Below, one piece after another: positions 10,001 through 18,221 of a stretch of 64,000 nucleotides of DNA (the stretch's first letter is position 1; each line of letters starts with the position of its first letter). The notes beneath the pieces were generated by a model that worked only from the letters and a program-made list of their open reading frames with translations, was not told the DNA's origin and did no database searches. This DNA is from Verrucomicrobiales bacterium (GTDB lineage: Bacteria > Verrucomicrobiota > Verrucomicrobiia > Verrucomicrobiales > V1-33), in the NCBI GenBank assembly GCA_018003315.1, contig JAGNEJ010000009.1, positions 1-64,000 of the forward strand, read 5' to 3'. Position numbers and translations under genes: made by a program.

Positions 10001-10450
10001 GGCGAGCATTTCCGAATAGCAGCAGAGCTGAACGGCGTAATACGGCTTGGGCGCGCGCGCGAGCTTCGTGTCCCACACTTGATACCGTCCTACTGGGTCG
10101 AGCATGAGGAAATCGGCGAAGCCAGCAAACCGCCCGTTTTCCAGCGCGGCCTGGTAGATGATCGGAGCCTTCGAATTGATGGCTGTGATCGTCTGTTTCC
10201 GAGCCCCCTCTGTATCGGCCTTTGGGATCTCGATCAATCCTGGCACCGCAACCTTCAGTTCTCCGAGCACCGTTTGTTCGTGTTCGTTGCCTGTCTCCGC
10301 GATGAGTTTTTGATCCTCAGTCGCTTCATCCGGTATCAACGTATCGGGATTCTCTAACCGGTAGCGATCCATCCACGATGCGAACGGCGATGCGAGGTAA
10401 GTGATAAGATCACTGGGCGAGAAAACGAGTTGGCCGGAGTGCTTTTTCAT
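7025..10450 (-). CDS. RecB-like nuclease fused to SF1 (Dna2/UPF1-type) helicase
   Basis: 1141-aa two-part protein. The N-terminal half resembles TM0106-type RecB-like nucleases: it opens LVFSPSDLITYLASPFASWMDRY and carries VWDTKLAR near residue 125 and an NEDDCKSTAELLQWL block near 490. The C-terminal half is an SF1B helicase: Walker A GPPGTGKTYTA near 745, Walker B FIDEAGQ, LLGDQMQLEQP, and the motif V-VI region VGSVDKFQGMEAP and RNRINVAISRAK. Such fusions are expected to unwind and degrade foreign or damaged DNA. It lies 34 nt after the SF2 helicase gene and 4 nt before the DUF4391 gene. No clear ribosome-binding site is seen at the ATG. Confidence 0.9.
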   Translation of the reverse strand: MKKHSGQLVFSPSDLITYLASPFASWMDRYRLENPDTLIPDEATEDQKLIAETGNEHEQTVLGELKVAVPGLIEIPKADTEGARKQTITAINSKAPIIYQAALENGRFAGFADFLMLDPVGRYQVWDTKLARAPKPYYAVQLCCYSEMLAAVMGTTMPETFGIILGSNEKVEFRVEDFLHYYRRIKAGFLAMQDGFTGNNSDRPEPLPRADHGRWASHAEKFFTETDHLVQVAGISVGQIKKLKSAGIATMADLASASGKTIPKLAGDSLEKLVGQARLQCQTRAERIANSDAPPCYEMLPHIGANGEPVGLAALPPDNPADVFFDMEGYPLVAGGLEYLFGASTRNGQPDTFDFRDWWAHDRDEEKRAFEGFVDWVFQRWQSAPGMHIYHYAAYEVSAVRRLSTRHDTRQDEVDQLLRNEVFVDLYQVVSHGLRIGEGSYSIKSVERLYRPKRATDVATAAESIVQYARWIESKQPRDWETSGILKGIRDYNEDDCKSTAELLQWLRKIAGENKIASAHPAAAAVPSAPPVLSPEVVARLQTAESLRQQGDATSVVLADLIDFHRREEKPMWWRMFDRAVATPDVLRDDAGCIEGVQAVGSPVVEKQSLVQEYRFDPAQECKLAAGDKSDVMFTHNLDAKFKLVELDVSSGRLVLKIGRKSLIDKLGGAFPSQGSLLPYEYVPAQAIQAAVTEVAARHLSGNLHAPVSALLNRVPPAAPLQNAGETSTQAGIRVTGTMSGGCLVVQGPPGTGKTYTASRVIAALLAAGRSVGVSSNSHKAVVNLLAACGKAASETGADFRGIKVGGDSEDPLFSANPGLRHIADNPVGRTAYNGGIVGGTAWLFTRPEWEGVLDFLFIDEAGQVSLANAVAMSRCAQNLVLLGDQMQLEQPIQGSHPGDAGLSALQYALKDTAASRPDAPVLHAVVPADYGLFLGESRRMHPSVCRFISESIYEGRLASHADCAQQRIVVPPNAGRFITCETGIIFSGIEHDGNIQRSDEEVERVKAIYEEMLGRPYTAKDGTTKPLALEDFLFIAPYNAQVRALQAALPAGARVGSVDKFQGMEAPVCILSLCSSYGEYGSRGLAFILDRNRINVAISRAKCLAVVVADPRIASATAGSLDEMRLINLLCKLAHPSTSN

Positions 10451-10484
10451 CGGTGGTGACGATAGGGTCGACGGTTTGAGCCAA

Positions 10485-13400
10485 TCATGCGTTCGCTGCG
10501 GGAAGGATGACGAGGAACGCGACCACCTCGAAATCGTTGATGCCGGCGAACTCGCCTTTCATGGCGTGGGTGCCGCCTGGCGAGAAGAGGCTGGCGACGG
10601 CGCGTTCTTCCTTTTTGCCAATGATGGAGGCGACTGCTGCGGAGAGTAGCTTGCGGGCGCTGGCCATGTCTTCACCTTGCCTGGTGGCCTTGTCGAACCG
10701 GTCGCACGCTTCGGCATCCGGGATGTCACGCCCGACGCAGACGCGCTTGAGACGGTCAAGAACTGTCTTGGCTTGAGTGAAGGGCAGCAGCGTGGTGGCG
10801 TCGTCGCCGATGTGGACGAGATAATGAGGTGCGAGCGGGTAGCCGGGCTCGAAGGACTTGGCGGCGGCTTCGCCCTCGGCCCGGAGACAGAAGACAATGC
10901 CGGCTGGAATGCCGGTCTCGGGCGTGGTGGTGACAGCGAAGGTGCCGAGCGGGAGGGATTCAAGTTTTCCGGGATGTGCCTTGAGGTGTTGAGCAAGGTC
11001 GATGCGGAAATCGGTGAGCGTAAGGTCGGCGATGGAGACGCCGCTGGAGAGGTCTTCGAGGTCGATTACGGCGTCCTGGAGCTTGAGAAGCTGAGTGCGG
11101 CGGTATTCCAAATCGTTCATCTGGTTGCCGGACTGCTGTTCGATTATGTTTTCCTCCCCGGTGGCGGAAATATCCAGGAGCACCATGCGCCCGGAGACGC
11201 GCTGTTCGAGGTTGATGTATTCCTCCAGTTCGATGTTCGGCCAGAAGTTGACGAGCTGGATGCGCGAATTAGGGGAGCCGATTCGGTCGATGCGCCCAAA
11301 TCGCTGGATGATGCGGACGGGGTTCCAGTGGATGTCGTAATTGACGAGAAAATCGCAGTCCTGGAGGTTTTGGCCCTCGCTGATGCAGTCGGTGGCGATG
11401 AGCAGGTCGATGTCGCCTTCGGCGGCGAGATCCTCGGGCCGCTCCTTGGAGCGGGGAGAGAAAGTAGTGAGGATGCTGGTGAGGTCCTTGCGAAGATTGG
11501 GAAGCGTGGTTTGATTCCTCCCGCCTCCAGTAACGAGAGCGGAATGCAGACCCAACTCGGACTGCGCCCAGGGGGCAAGTTGCTCGTAAAGATACTTGGC
11601 TGTGTCGGCAAAGGCAGTGAATACGATGACCTTTTTGTTTCCGGGATTAAGCGGGTGGCGGGCTTTCTGCGCGATAACGTCGCGGAGAGTGGCGAGCTTG
11701 GCATCACGGGAAGACCCGACCTGGTGCGCCGCGGAGTAGAGCGTGGCCAGACGGTTGCGGTCCTCGACGAGATCCTGCCGCCAGCGCACGAGATCGACGT
11801 CCTTCACGAGCACTTTAACTTTCCGTCCTACCAGCAGGCTTTCAAAAGCGGAATCTTCAATATCCACGTCCTCAATGTCGAGTTCCTCCAGCGACTCGTC
11901 GTGCGCGTCGATTCTCGCGAGGGTGCATTCTACGTCAGAGAGCTGGCGTTTGACCGTGAGGGCGAAGGAAGGCACCGCGCTTTCCATGCGCTTAAGAACA
12001 TTGACGCGGATCAGGTGAATAAGGCTTTCCTCGCGGTCCACTTGCCGGAAGAACCCCTCTCCTCCGCGCACTTTGGTGCTGTACTTCGCATCGTACGCTG
12101 CCTGCTTGTGAGGCAGAACGTAGCGGAGCGGAGCGTAGGCTGCGAGCGTGAGGCGGCGAATCTCATTATTGATGTCGCGAATGGAACGAAACTCTCCCGC
12201 TCGATCCACATCGGGCTTGTAATTGATAGGCTTGAGCCGCTCCGGAAATTTGCCCGTTTCGGAAGTGCCGTAGTATTTCTCAATGTGCCTGCGCGAACGG
12301 GCAATGGTGAGAAGATCGAGCAGCTTGAAGTAGTCGAAGCCGAGCATTTCAATCAGGCGGGGAGGTGTACGGTCCACCTCCTCGGAGGCCAGCCAGCGAT
12401 TGAACTGAATCTGAGCTTTGCGAACGGTGGCCTCAATGCTGGAAATGCCTTGATCCAAAAGCGCGGCATCTTCGCCCTCCGTGACAAAGGCGATTTGGTT
12501 CTTCAGGTCAGCGAGCCTGTTGTTCACCGGTGTGGCAGAGAGCATGAGTACGCGAGTTTTCACGCCTTCCTTGATGATCTTGCGCATGAGCCGGTCGTAG
12601 CGGGTCTCCTGCCCTTGACGCGGGCTCTTCTTGTTTCTGAAGTTGTGGGACTCGTCGATGACGACTAGATCGTAATTGCCCCAATTGATGTGGGAGAGTT
12701 CGATGTCGCCGGACTTGCCGCCGTCGCGGGACAGGTCGGTGTGGTTGAGGACATCGTAGTTGAGCCGATCAGGAGCGAGTATGTTGCGCCGGTCGTTGGC
12801 CTTGTAGAGAGTCCAGTTGTCGCGCAGACGTTTAGGGACCAGCACGAGTACCCGATCATTACGCAGTTCGTAGTATTTGATAATGGCGAGCGCTTCGAAG
12901 GTTTTCCCGAGGCCAACGCTATCAGCGATGATGCAGCCACCGAAACGCTCCAGTTTGTCGATGGCCCCAATGACGCCATCCCGCTGGAATTTGTAGAGCT
13001 TCTTCCAGACAACCGTTTCCCGGATGCCTGTGGCAGATTTGACGATCTTGTCCTCGTCAAGTTCATCGCCTCGATCCTTGAACAGATGATAAAGAGTCAG
13101 CGCATAGATGAGGTAGGGTTCGCGCTTGGCGGTCAGTTCCTGCAATTGAGCCAGCAGAGCGAACTTACCTTCGTCAGATGCGGGCAGTGCGGTCCACATT
13201 TGTGTGAACCACGCCGCCAGCATGTGCGACTCCTCGGGAGTCTCGGTGGCTTGTACCAAACTGAACTGATTCGCTGGAGTGATGCCCAGGCCATCAGTAG
13301 TAAGCGGGCAATTTCCGCTGATCACGCAGGAGGCTGTGCCCTGCGTGTTCTTCGCGACAAGGGTCGCCTGAGGCAGCGGCCCTGGGGCAGCCTTTACCTC

Positions 13401-13727
13401 CACGGCTTTTCGCAGCCAATCAGCTAAATCACGGGCGAGTTTAGGGGCGGCCAACTGGTTGCGGTACCCGCGATCGGCATCGGATCCGAGGAGGGATTGA
13501 GGGTTCGTCTGGAGGGCAGGAATAATGAGTCGGCCTCCGGCAAGTCGGCGGAGTGTATCCCTCAATTCCCCATACGCGAAAAGCGAAAGGCCGGGAGTGG
13601 CGGCATCGAGGCTGCCGCCAGTCGTCAAGTAGGAACGAAGCTCATAAATGACACGTTCTGATCCCTGGTTTTTCAGGAGTTTCATGCCGGGAATCAGGCC
13701 GCCAACAGGGCTGATGGGTAAGTGCAT
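10485..13727 (-). CDS. PLD-like/SF2 (RapA/SNF2-type) helicase, first gene of the defence operon
   Basis: 1080-aa DNA translocase. N-terminal about 180 residues begin LLKNQGSERVIYELRSYL and resemble the phospholipase D-like domain seen on defence helicases; no full HKD motif was seen. The helicase follows: Walker A ADSVGLGKTFEAL near residue 270, Walker B VIDESHNFRN near 355, SATPVNN motif III, then the second lobe with VFTAFADTAKYL, LIATDCISEGQNLQ and IIQRFGRIDRIGS. A C-terminal tail of about 250 residues is unassigned. ATG 13727 gives the longest protein; MKLLKNQG at 13685 is equally plausible because neither has a good Shine-Dalgarno. It leads a six-gene leftward operon. Confidence 0.9.
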   Translation of the reverse strand: MHLPISPVGGLIPGMKLLKNQGSERVIYELRSYLTTGGSLDAATPGLSLFAYGELRDTLRRLAGGRLIIPALQTNPQSLLGSDADRGYRNQLAAPKLARDLADWLRKAVEVKAAPGPLPQATLVAKNTQGTASCVISGNCPLTTDGLGITPANQFSLVQATETPEESHMLAAWFTQMWTALPASDEGKFALLAQLQELTAKREPYLIYALTLYHLFKDRGDELDEDKIVKSATGIRETVVWKKLYKFQRDGVIGAIDKLERFGGCIIADSVGLGKTFEALAIIKYYELRNDRVLVLVPKRLRDNWTLYKANDRRNILAPDRLNYDVLNHTDLSRDGGKSGDIELSHINWGNYDLVVIDESHNFRNKKSPRQGQETRYDRLMRKIIKEGVKTRVLMLSATPVNNRLADLKNQIAFVTEGEDAALLDQGISSIEATVRKAQIQFNRWLASEEVDRTPPRLIEMLGFDYFKLLDLLTIARSRRHIEKYYGTSETGKFPERLKPINYKPDVDRAGEFRSIRDINNEIRRLTLAAYAPLRYVLPHKQAAYDAKYSTKVRGGEGFFRQVDREESLIHLIRVNVLKRMESAVPSFALTVKRQLSDVECTLARIDAHDESLEELDIEDVDIEDSAFESLLVGRKVKVLVKDVDLVRWRQDLVEDRNRLATLYSAAHQVGSSRDAKLATLRDVIAQKARHPLNPGNKKVIVFTAFADTAKYLYEQLAPWAQSELGLHSALVTGGGRNQTTLPNLRKDLTSILTTFSPRSKERPEDLAAEGDIDLLIATDCISEGQNLQDCDFLVNYDIHWNPVRIIQRFGRIDRIGSPNSRIQLVNFWPNIELEEYINLEQRVSGRMVLLDISATGEENIIEQQSGNQMNDLEYRRTQLLKLQDAVIDLEDLSSGVSIADLTLTDFRIDLAQHLKAHPGKLESLPLGTFAVTTTPETGIPAGIVFCLRAEGEAAAKSFEPGYPLAPHYLVHIGDDATTLLPFTQAKTVLDRLKRVCVGRDIPDAEACDRFDKATRQGEDMASARKLLSAAVASIIGKKEERAVASLFSPGGTHAMKGEFAGINDFEVVAFLVILPAANA

Positions 13728-13934
13728 TCAGGCAACTGCTGATTGCACGGAGATATCCCTCGGGGGCAAACCAATCGCTCAACAGCCAAATCAGGCGTCG
13801 AAGATGTTACATATGCGGTGGTGGCGAGAAAAATCATAAATATCAGGGTGCCTTCCTAGAGTGCAATTCGCCGCTTGGCGAGAGCTAAAGGATGGGCCGG
13901 ACGTCCATAACAACGTAGTCGAAAATGGGGGGAG
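13728..13934. other. Intergenic gap between two defence units
   Basis: 207 nt with no convincing ORF, between the response regulator stop and the helicase start, both on the minus strand. It should hold the promoter of the six-gene operon and a terminator for the trio upstream. A short hairpin (TCGCC/GGCGA arms around 13870-13890) lacks a strong T run. I see no clear -35/-10 pair. Confidence 0.5.
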
Positions 13935-14963
13935 TCACGCCTTCGGTTTGGCCCGTTTCAGGGTGTAGACTCCATGCTTGCCGGTTCCTGTGAATTCGAC
14001 TTGAGCCGACAGCACGCCTAGATCCCGCTTGGCCGTGGCGGTGGAAACGCTGAATTTTCTTTCGAGATCCTCACGCCGGAGTTTGCGGCCCTTCTGTAGT
14101 TCGTCGAGGAACCATTTTTGCCGGTCCTCTGCCGCCGGCGCCTGGGGGAGCGCGGGGGAGGATGACGGCTCATCGGAGTTGTCCGTAAAATGGAGTGCGC
14201 CGTTGAGTTCGTAACCCAATTTGCCGGTTACGATCAGGGAATCGTCGGCGGCTTCTATGCCGTGCGCGTCGAGGAGCTGGACCAAGCGGCGGCGAAACGG
14301 ACTGACCGCATCACAAATGCCGTTCTGCCCCCGTTCAACACCGAGCCGCTCGGCAATGGCCTTGCCGGAGAATGCTTTGGGGCGGCCATCGGGTCGCCGC
14401 GCCCTGAGCAGCACAAGAATCCGCCAGATCAATCCATTGTCCGGCCCACAGATACTAATTCCGGCCAACTCCAGGCGGTCAACGTAGAGCACCAGTTCAG
14501 CGCCTTCCAGGGTGCGGCGCTCCTGCGCAGGATCCGGCCGGGTGACAGTCGTGGCCGGCAGTCCCGATGGCCGGCCCTGCATGGCTTCGCGGATAGCCAG
14601 GTCCAGGTTCTCGAAGGGTTTTTTGACGAAATCGGAGGCTCCTGCCTTCATCAGTTCAACGGCCAGATCAGGCCTGTCGTGGCCGTGTGCCGTCACAACC
14701 AGGACCGGCCTGGTGGCGTGACGGGGGTCGCTGCGAATCTCCGTGAGGAGATTCCTGCCGGTCGGAATGGAGGGCGGCCGCCCGTAGCGAACCGGCAGTT
14801 CAAGGTCCAGGAGAATGTAGTCGTAGCTGCAGCGGCTGAGCCTTTCGCGCGCTTCGTTCTGCGAACCGACCGAGTGGTGGTCGTGACCGAGCGAATCGAG
14901 GCGGTCGGCCAGTGCTTCACGGATGGCCGGGTCGTCTTCGATGATGAGTGCCAGAGGCTTCAC
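13935..14963 (-). CDS. Response regulator with two predicted DNA-binding regions
   Basis: 342-aa output partner of the adjacent histidine kinase. Receiver domain: acidic pair E9-D10-D11, phospho-acceptor D53 in YDYILLDLELP, T91 and the conserved lysine in FVKKPF near 115. After the receiver is a winged-helix-like region (KAIAERLGVERGQNG then SPFRRRLVQLLDAHGI, about 200-265). The C-terminus holds a second DeoR-like helix-turn-helix (REDLERKFSVSTATAKRDL). GTG 14963 is chosen because AAGGAGG lies 6 nt upstream; a longer frame to 15065 lies inside the kinase. Its GTG overlaps the kinase TGA (GTGA), so the two are translationally coupled. Confidence 0.9.
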   Translation of the reverse strand: MKPLALIIEDDPAIREALADRLDSLGHDHHSVGSQNEARERLSRCSYDYILLDLELPVRYGRPPSIPTGRNLLTEIRSDPRHATRPVLVVTAHGHDRPDLAVELMKAGASDFVKKPFENLDLAIREAMQGRPSGLPATTVTRPDPAQERRTLEGAELVLYVDRLELAGISICGPDNGLIWRILVLLRARRPDGRPKAFSGKAIAERLGVERGQNGICDAVSPFRRRLVQLLDAHGIEAADDSLIVTGKLGYELNGALHFTDNSDEPSSSPALPQAPAAEDRQKWFLDELQKGRKLRREDLERKFSVSTATAKRDLGVLSAQVEFTGTGKHGVYTLKRAKPKA

Positions 14964-16099
14964 GATTCCCTCCTTCCGCTGGCGGGCAGAAGCACGGTGA
15001 CGACCGTGCCCTGGTCCGGCTGACTCTCGATTCGAAGATCCCCGCCGTGAGCGAGAATGTGGCACCGGGCAATGGGAAGTCCGAATCCCGTCCCGAGATA
15101 CCCTTTCGAGGTGCGACCGGGAAGAAACTGAAGGACCGACGACAATTCCTCCTCGCTCATGCCCATTCCGCCATCCCGGATCGTGATGCGGACGCCTCCG
15201 TCGAACTCTCCAGCCTTCACTTCGACATGTCCCATGGTGAAGGAGGTTTCATCGGCCATGTAAGCTTCGTGCGCGTTTTTGAGCAAATTGCGCAGACAGA
15301 GGACCATTTGGACTCGCGACACCATCGCAATGAGGTCCGGCGGAACGGAGAGATGAACCGCTACGCCCGACGCATCCCTGCCCTTTGAGGCAAACTCGGC
15401 ACCGACCATTTCGAGTGCTTCGGAGACGAGGTCGGCGACCCTCTCGGAAGCCCGATCCCGGGAAGGTGCCCGCGTGTAGTCGCGCATGTCGTCGAGCAAT
15501 CGCTCCAGGAACGAAATACTCCGTGAGAGGCGCAGGGCGACCTTCCGTGAGATTTCACCGGCGTCTGCATCCGGGCAGCGGTCGAGATTTTCGACGTTGG
15601 CCTTCATGGCGGTCACGATGCTACGCATTTCGTGGACACTCGCGCCGACGAGCCCCTCATAAAGCCGGTGCGCGGTGTCCCGGACAACACCGGCGACTCT
15701 GCGACCGTGGCGGGCTTCGATGTTCCGCAGTTCATCCTCGATGCGGTCGAGTCCACGGGCCCGCTTCACCTCGTGGTGTTGTCCTTTGCGCCTTCTTTCC
15801 AAAGCCCTCTCCGCCGCCGAATTGACGAAGGAATTATCATCGCGGGACAGGATGGCCGCAAAGGCCGCGAAATCGCTGTCGCCAAGACGGTGCAGATTGT
15901 CGGCGACCTCCTTGCGGACCTCCCACTTGGAATCTTCCGCAAAGAGGCGGAGCAGTTCGCCGGCTGATGCCGTCAGCGGACGGACACGACCGGCTTTGCC
16001 CATCAGTCGCCTGACAAGGCCGACACGCTCGCCCCATGGGATGGCGTCGTGATCTGCTCTGAGGCGGGCGATGGCGCCCTCTATGGCTTCCGGGTCCAT
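14960..16099 (-). CDS. Histidine kinase with HEAT-like N-terminus
   Basis: 379-aa cytoplasmic sensor kinase with no membrane segment. The first 105 residues are HEAT-like helices (DSKWEVRKEVADNLHRLGDSDF). The dimerisation/phospho-acceptor helix carries H156 in SVHEMRSIV. The ATPase domain shows an N box (LLKNAHEAY), G1 (DGGMGMSEEE) and G2 (GTGFGLPIARCHI). It starts 3 nt after the ATPase stop (TGA-ACC-ATG) and overlaps the response regulator start. HEAT repeats usually bind protein partners, so sensing through the co-encoded SMC-like ATPase is a reasonable inference but untested. Confidence 0.9.
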   Translation of the reverse strand: MDPEAIEGAIARLRADHDAIPWGERVGLVRRLMGKAGRVRPLTASAGELLRLFAEDSKWEVRKEVADNLHRLGDSDFAAFAAILSRDDNSFVNSAAERALERRRKGQHHEVKRARGLDRIEDELRNIEARHGRRVAGVVRDTAHRLYEGLVGASVHEMRSIVTAMKANVENLDRCPDADAGEISRKVALRLSRSISFLERLLDDMRDYTRAPSRDRASERVADLVSEALEMVGAEFASKGRDASGVAVHLSVPPDLIAMVSRVQMVLCLRNLLKNAHEAYMADETSFTMGHVEVKAGEFDGGVRITIRDGGMGMSEEELSSVLQFLPGRTSKGYLGTGFGLPIARCHILAHGGDLRIESQPDQGTVVTVLLPASGRRES

Positions 16100-16102
16100 G
16101 GT

Positions 16103-17977
16103 TCAGACACTGTAACGCTGCCCTCTGCGGCGAAAGGCCTCGGCGCCGCCTTCGAGCAGGGTCACGATGTCTGCTTTGCATTCGTCCACCGAGCCGGTGG
16201 AGATCGGCCGAGCACGTTCGCCGCCGGATTCCATGACGATGACCTGGGAGGCATCGCCGAGAACCGGAATGTTCGGGTTGTGGGTCACGAAGATCAACTG
16301 GCGGGAACTTTTCACTTTGTGGATGTTATCGACAACCGTCTCGAAAATAAAGCGATTGTCCAAGTTGTCTTCGGGCTGGTCGATCAGCAGGGGATTTCCG
16401 CCCTCCAGCAACAGAATCGGGAGGACTGTGGTGCATTTCTGTCCGGTGGAAAGCGTGCCCGAATCCTTGTTTTGATCCCCGACCCGCAGCTTGATCGTGG
16501 GCGAATCGTCAAGGCTCACGGTTTCCAGCTCCGCGAGCTTTTCGGGAGAGTTGAATGCTGCGATCAGCTTGTTCGCCTGCTCGACGTTCAGGTCGCCCCT
16601 TTCCATGAGCGGGACAGCATCGGCGGCTCGGACCAGTTCGGCCAGTTGCGCCGGCGGCAGGGTACGGATGATTTTCTGGGCAACGAGCCCCTGCTTGACC
16701 CCGCTGCCTTTGAGCGAGGATTCGATCAGTTCCTGATAGGTCGCGAGGTTGCCGTCCTGACTGACGGATACCGTGATGTTCGGCGAGAGTGTCGCGTTGA
16801 GGCGTTCGGCCACCTGCTTGCGGATGCCGAAGCGTTTGTCGCGGGTTTCCGAGAGGGTGGTCAGCAACCCGGTCCGTTTCTTCTCCGCTGTCCCAAGTTG
16901 CTCCTTGATCGAGGCAGCCTCCGCCTTGCTCTCCATGAGAGTGTTCCGCCTCCGTTCCAACTGGGCGCGCTCGGCCGACTTGTTCTGGTGCTCCTTGTGC
17001 CGTTCGATCAGGCTGCGGAATGTCAGTTCCTGTTCCCGGTGGGCTACCTTGAGAGCTTCGTCCTCCGCTGTGATCTCATTGAGGCAGCGCTCGACCGCTT
17101 CTTTCGCGGTCGCGACTGCGGCCTCGACCGCACGGAAGCAGGTGAGGAGTTTCGCGCGGATCGCAGTCAACGGCGCTCCATTGGGGCCCTGCATCATTTC
17201 GGGAGTGAACTTCCCGTTCATTTCCGTGCGGAAACGGGTGGCTACGACATCAATCTCGGCGGGATACTCGGCAAGAAAAGCCGAGGCGGATGCAATCGCC
17301 CTGGTTTCACGGTCCCGGAGCGCCTTCATCGCGTGCGCATTGTTGATTTGCTCCGCCGTCTGATCCCCCTTGGCGGTAAGTCCCTTGAGGCGTTCATCGA
17401 TCACCGGCAGTTGCTTGAGGTCCTCATTCAAAGCGCCCATTCGAGCGATGAGCGGGGTAATGCGCTTCGCGTGCGCTACAAGCTGGTGGGCAATCTCGTC
17501 CGCCGCCCGGTTCATCTCATCGATCTGTTCCTTCGCGAAGCTGTCGATCAGTTCGAGTTGGAACTCTCCGTGATCGGCAATGGTTTCGACTTCGTTCTGG
17601 CTGAAGATGTCGGCCCGGAAGAATGAATTCGAGTCAAGCGTGAGCGCTGTGGGGTTTCGCTGTGCGTCGAGAACGATGGGATCCTCCCGGACAGACCTGG
17701 TGATGAAGTAGCGCAGGCCATCCCGCGTCTCCACTTCGAGTTCCACGCGCCCCCCCTGGAGGTTGCCGTCCACGAGCTGCTCGACCCGCTTTCTGGCAGC
17801 GGGCGAAATATCCTTCCGGGGAAGCTGGTCGAGGGTGTAGCGGATCAGTTCCAGAATCGTGGTCTTTCCAGTTCCACGGGCACCGATGATGCAGTTGAGC
17901 TGGGGAGCGAATTCGACGCGGACGCCATCAAGGAATCCGCCGACGACGGTCAGTGAGAGAATGCGATCAATGTTCAT
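16103..17977 (-). CDS. SMC/RecF-like AAA ATPase with coiled coil
   Basis: 624-aa P-loop ATPase. Walker A GARGTGKTT is at residues 32-40. A helical, glutamate- and lysine-rich coiled coil with long A/E/K/R runs fills about 270-400. The ABC signature-like STGQKC stretch and Walker B NPLLIDQPEDNLDN follow near 530-550, then the THNPNIPVL switch. This is the RecF/RecN/SMC architecture of DNA-end or DNA-state sensors in defence and repair. No TOPRIM, PHP or nuclease domain is seen, so any effector must be elsewhere. First gene of the ATPase-kinase-regulator operon. The exact family is not recognised. Confidence 0.88.
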   Translation of the reverse strand: MNIDRILSLTVVGGFLDGVRVEFAPQLNCIIGARGTGKTTILELIRYTLDQLPRKDISPAARKRVEQLVDGNLQGGRVELEVETRDGLRYFITRSVREDPIVLDAQRNPTALTLDSNSFFRADIFSQNEVETIADHGEFQLELIDSFAKEQIDEMNRAADEIAHQLVAHAKRITPLIARMGALNEDLKQLPVIDERLKGLTAKGDQTAEQINNAHAMKALRDRETRAIASASAFLAEYPAEIDVVATRFRTEMNGKFTPEMMQGPNGAPLTAIRAKLLTCFRAVEAAVATAKEAVERCLNEITAEDEALKVAHREQELTFRSLIERHKEHQNKSAERAQLERRRNTLMESKAEAASIKEQLGTAEKKRTGLLTTLSETRDKRFGIRKQVAERLNATLSPNITVSVSQDGNLATYQELIESSLKGSGVKQGLVAQKIIRTLPPAQLAELVRAADAVPLMERGDLNVEQANKLIAAFNSPEKLAELETVSLDDSPTIKLRVGDQNKDSGTLSTGQKCTTVLPILLLEGGNPLLIDQPEDNLDNRFIFETVVDNIHKVKSSRQLIFVTHNPNIPVLGDASQVIVMESGGERARPISTGSVDECKADIVTLLEGGAEAFRRRGQRYSV

Positions 17978-18221
17978 GATAGCGCATGATGATTCGCCAC
18001 CGTGCGGATTCCAGCACAGATGACACCGGTATCACAATCCATACGTTGCGGATGATACCGCCGTGATACCGATCCCGGCCCCCGTATGGGCGAACGTATG
18101 GATGAATGCACCCGAGACCGGACTCGGGAGATTTGACACCGGGTGATGTGGAAGTCTCGGCCCGTCGTCAGACCCGCCGCAGTGGCGTGAGTCGGCGATC
18201 TAACACCGAAACTCACACATC
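17978..18221. promoter_or_regulatory. Divergent intergenic region with nested inverted repeats
   Basis: 244-nt spacer between the leftward ATPase operon and the rightward phage module. Two perfect inverted repeats are interleaved: GGTATCAC (18028-18035) with GTGATACC (18063-18070), and ATCCATACGTT (18037-18047) with AACGTATGGAT (18093-18103). A further partial CGTATGG lies at 18083-18089. This is the layout expected of operators controlling divergent promoters. No repressor gene is recognised close by. A TTTGACA hexamer near 18133 is present but lacks a matching -10. Confidence 0.55.

Noticed and set aside
10677-12668. 663-aa plus-strand ORF opposite the SF2 helicase gene
   Set aside because: High G+C makes long antisense frames common. 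The helicase frame has conserved motifs and the antisense product does not.
18133-18180. TTTGACA before a short ATG frame in the divergent spacer
   Set aside because: The ATG is only about 7 nt away, not 13-16, and the frame is about 14 codons long. It was not counted with the repeated element.
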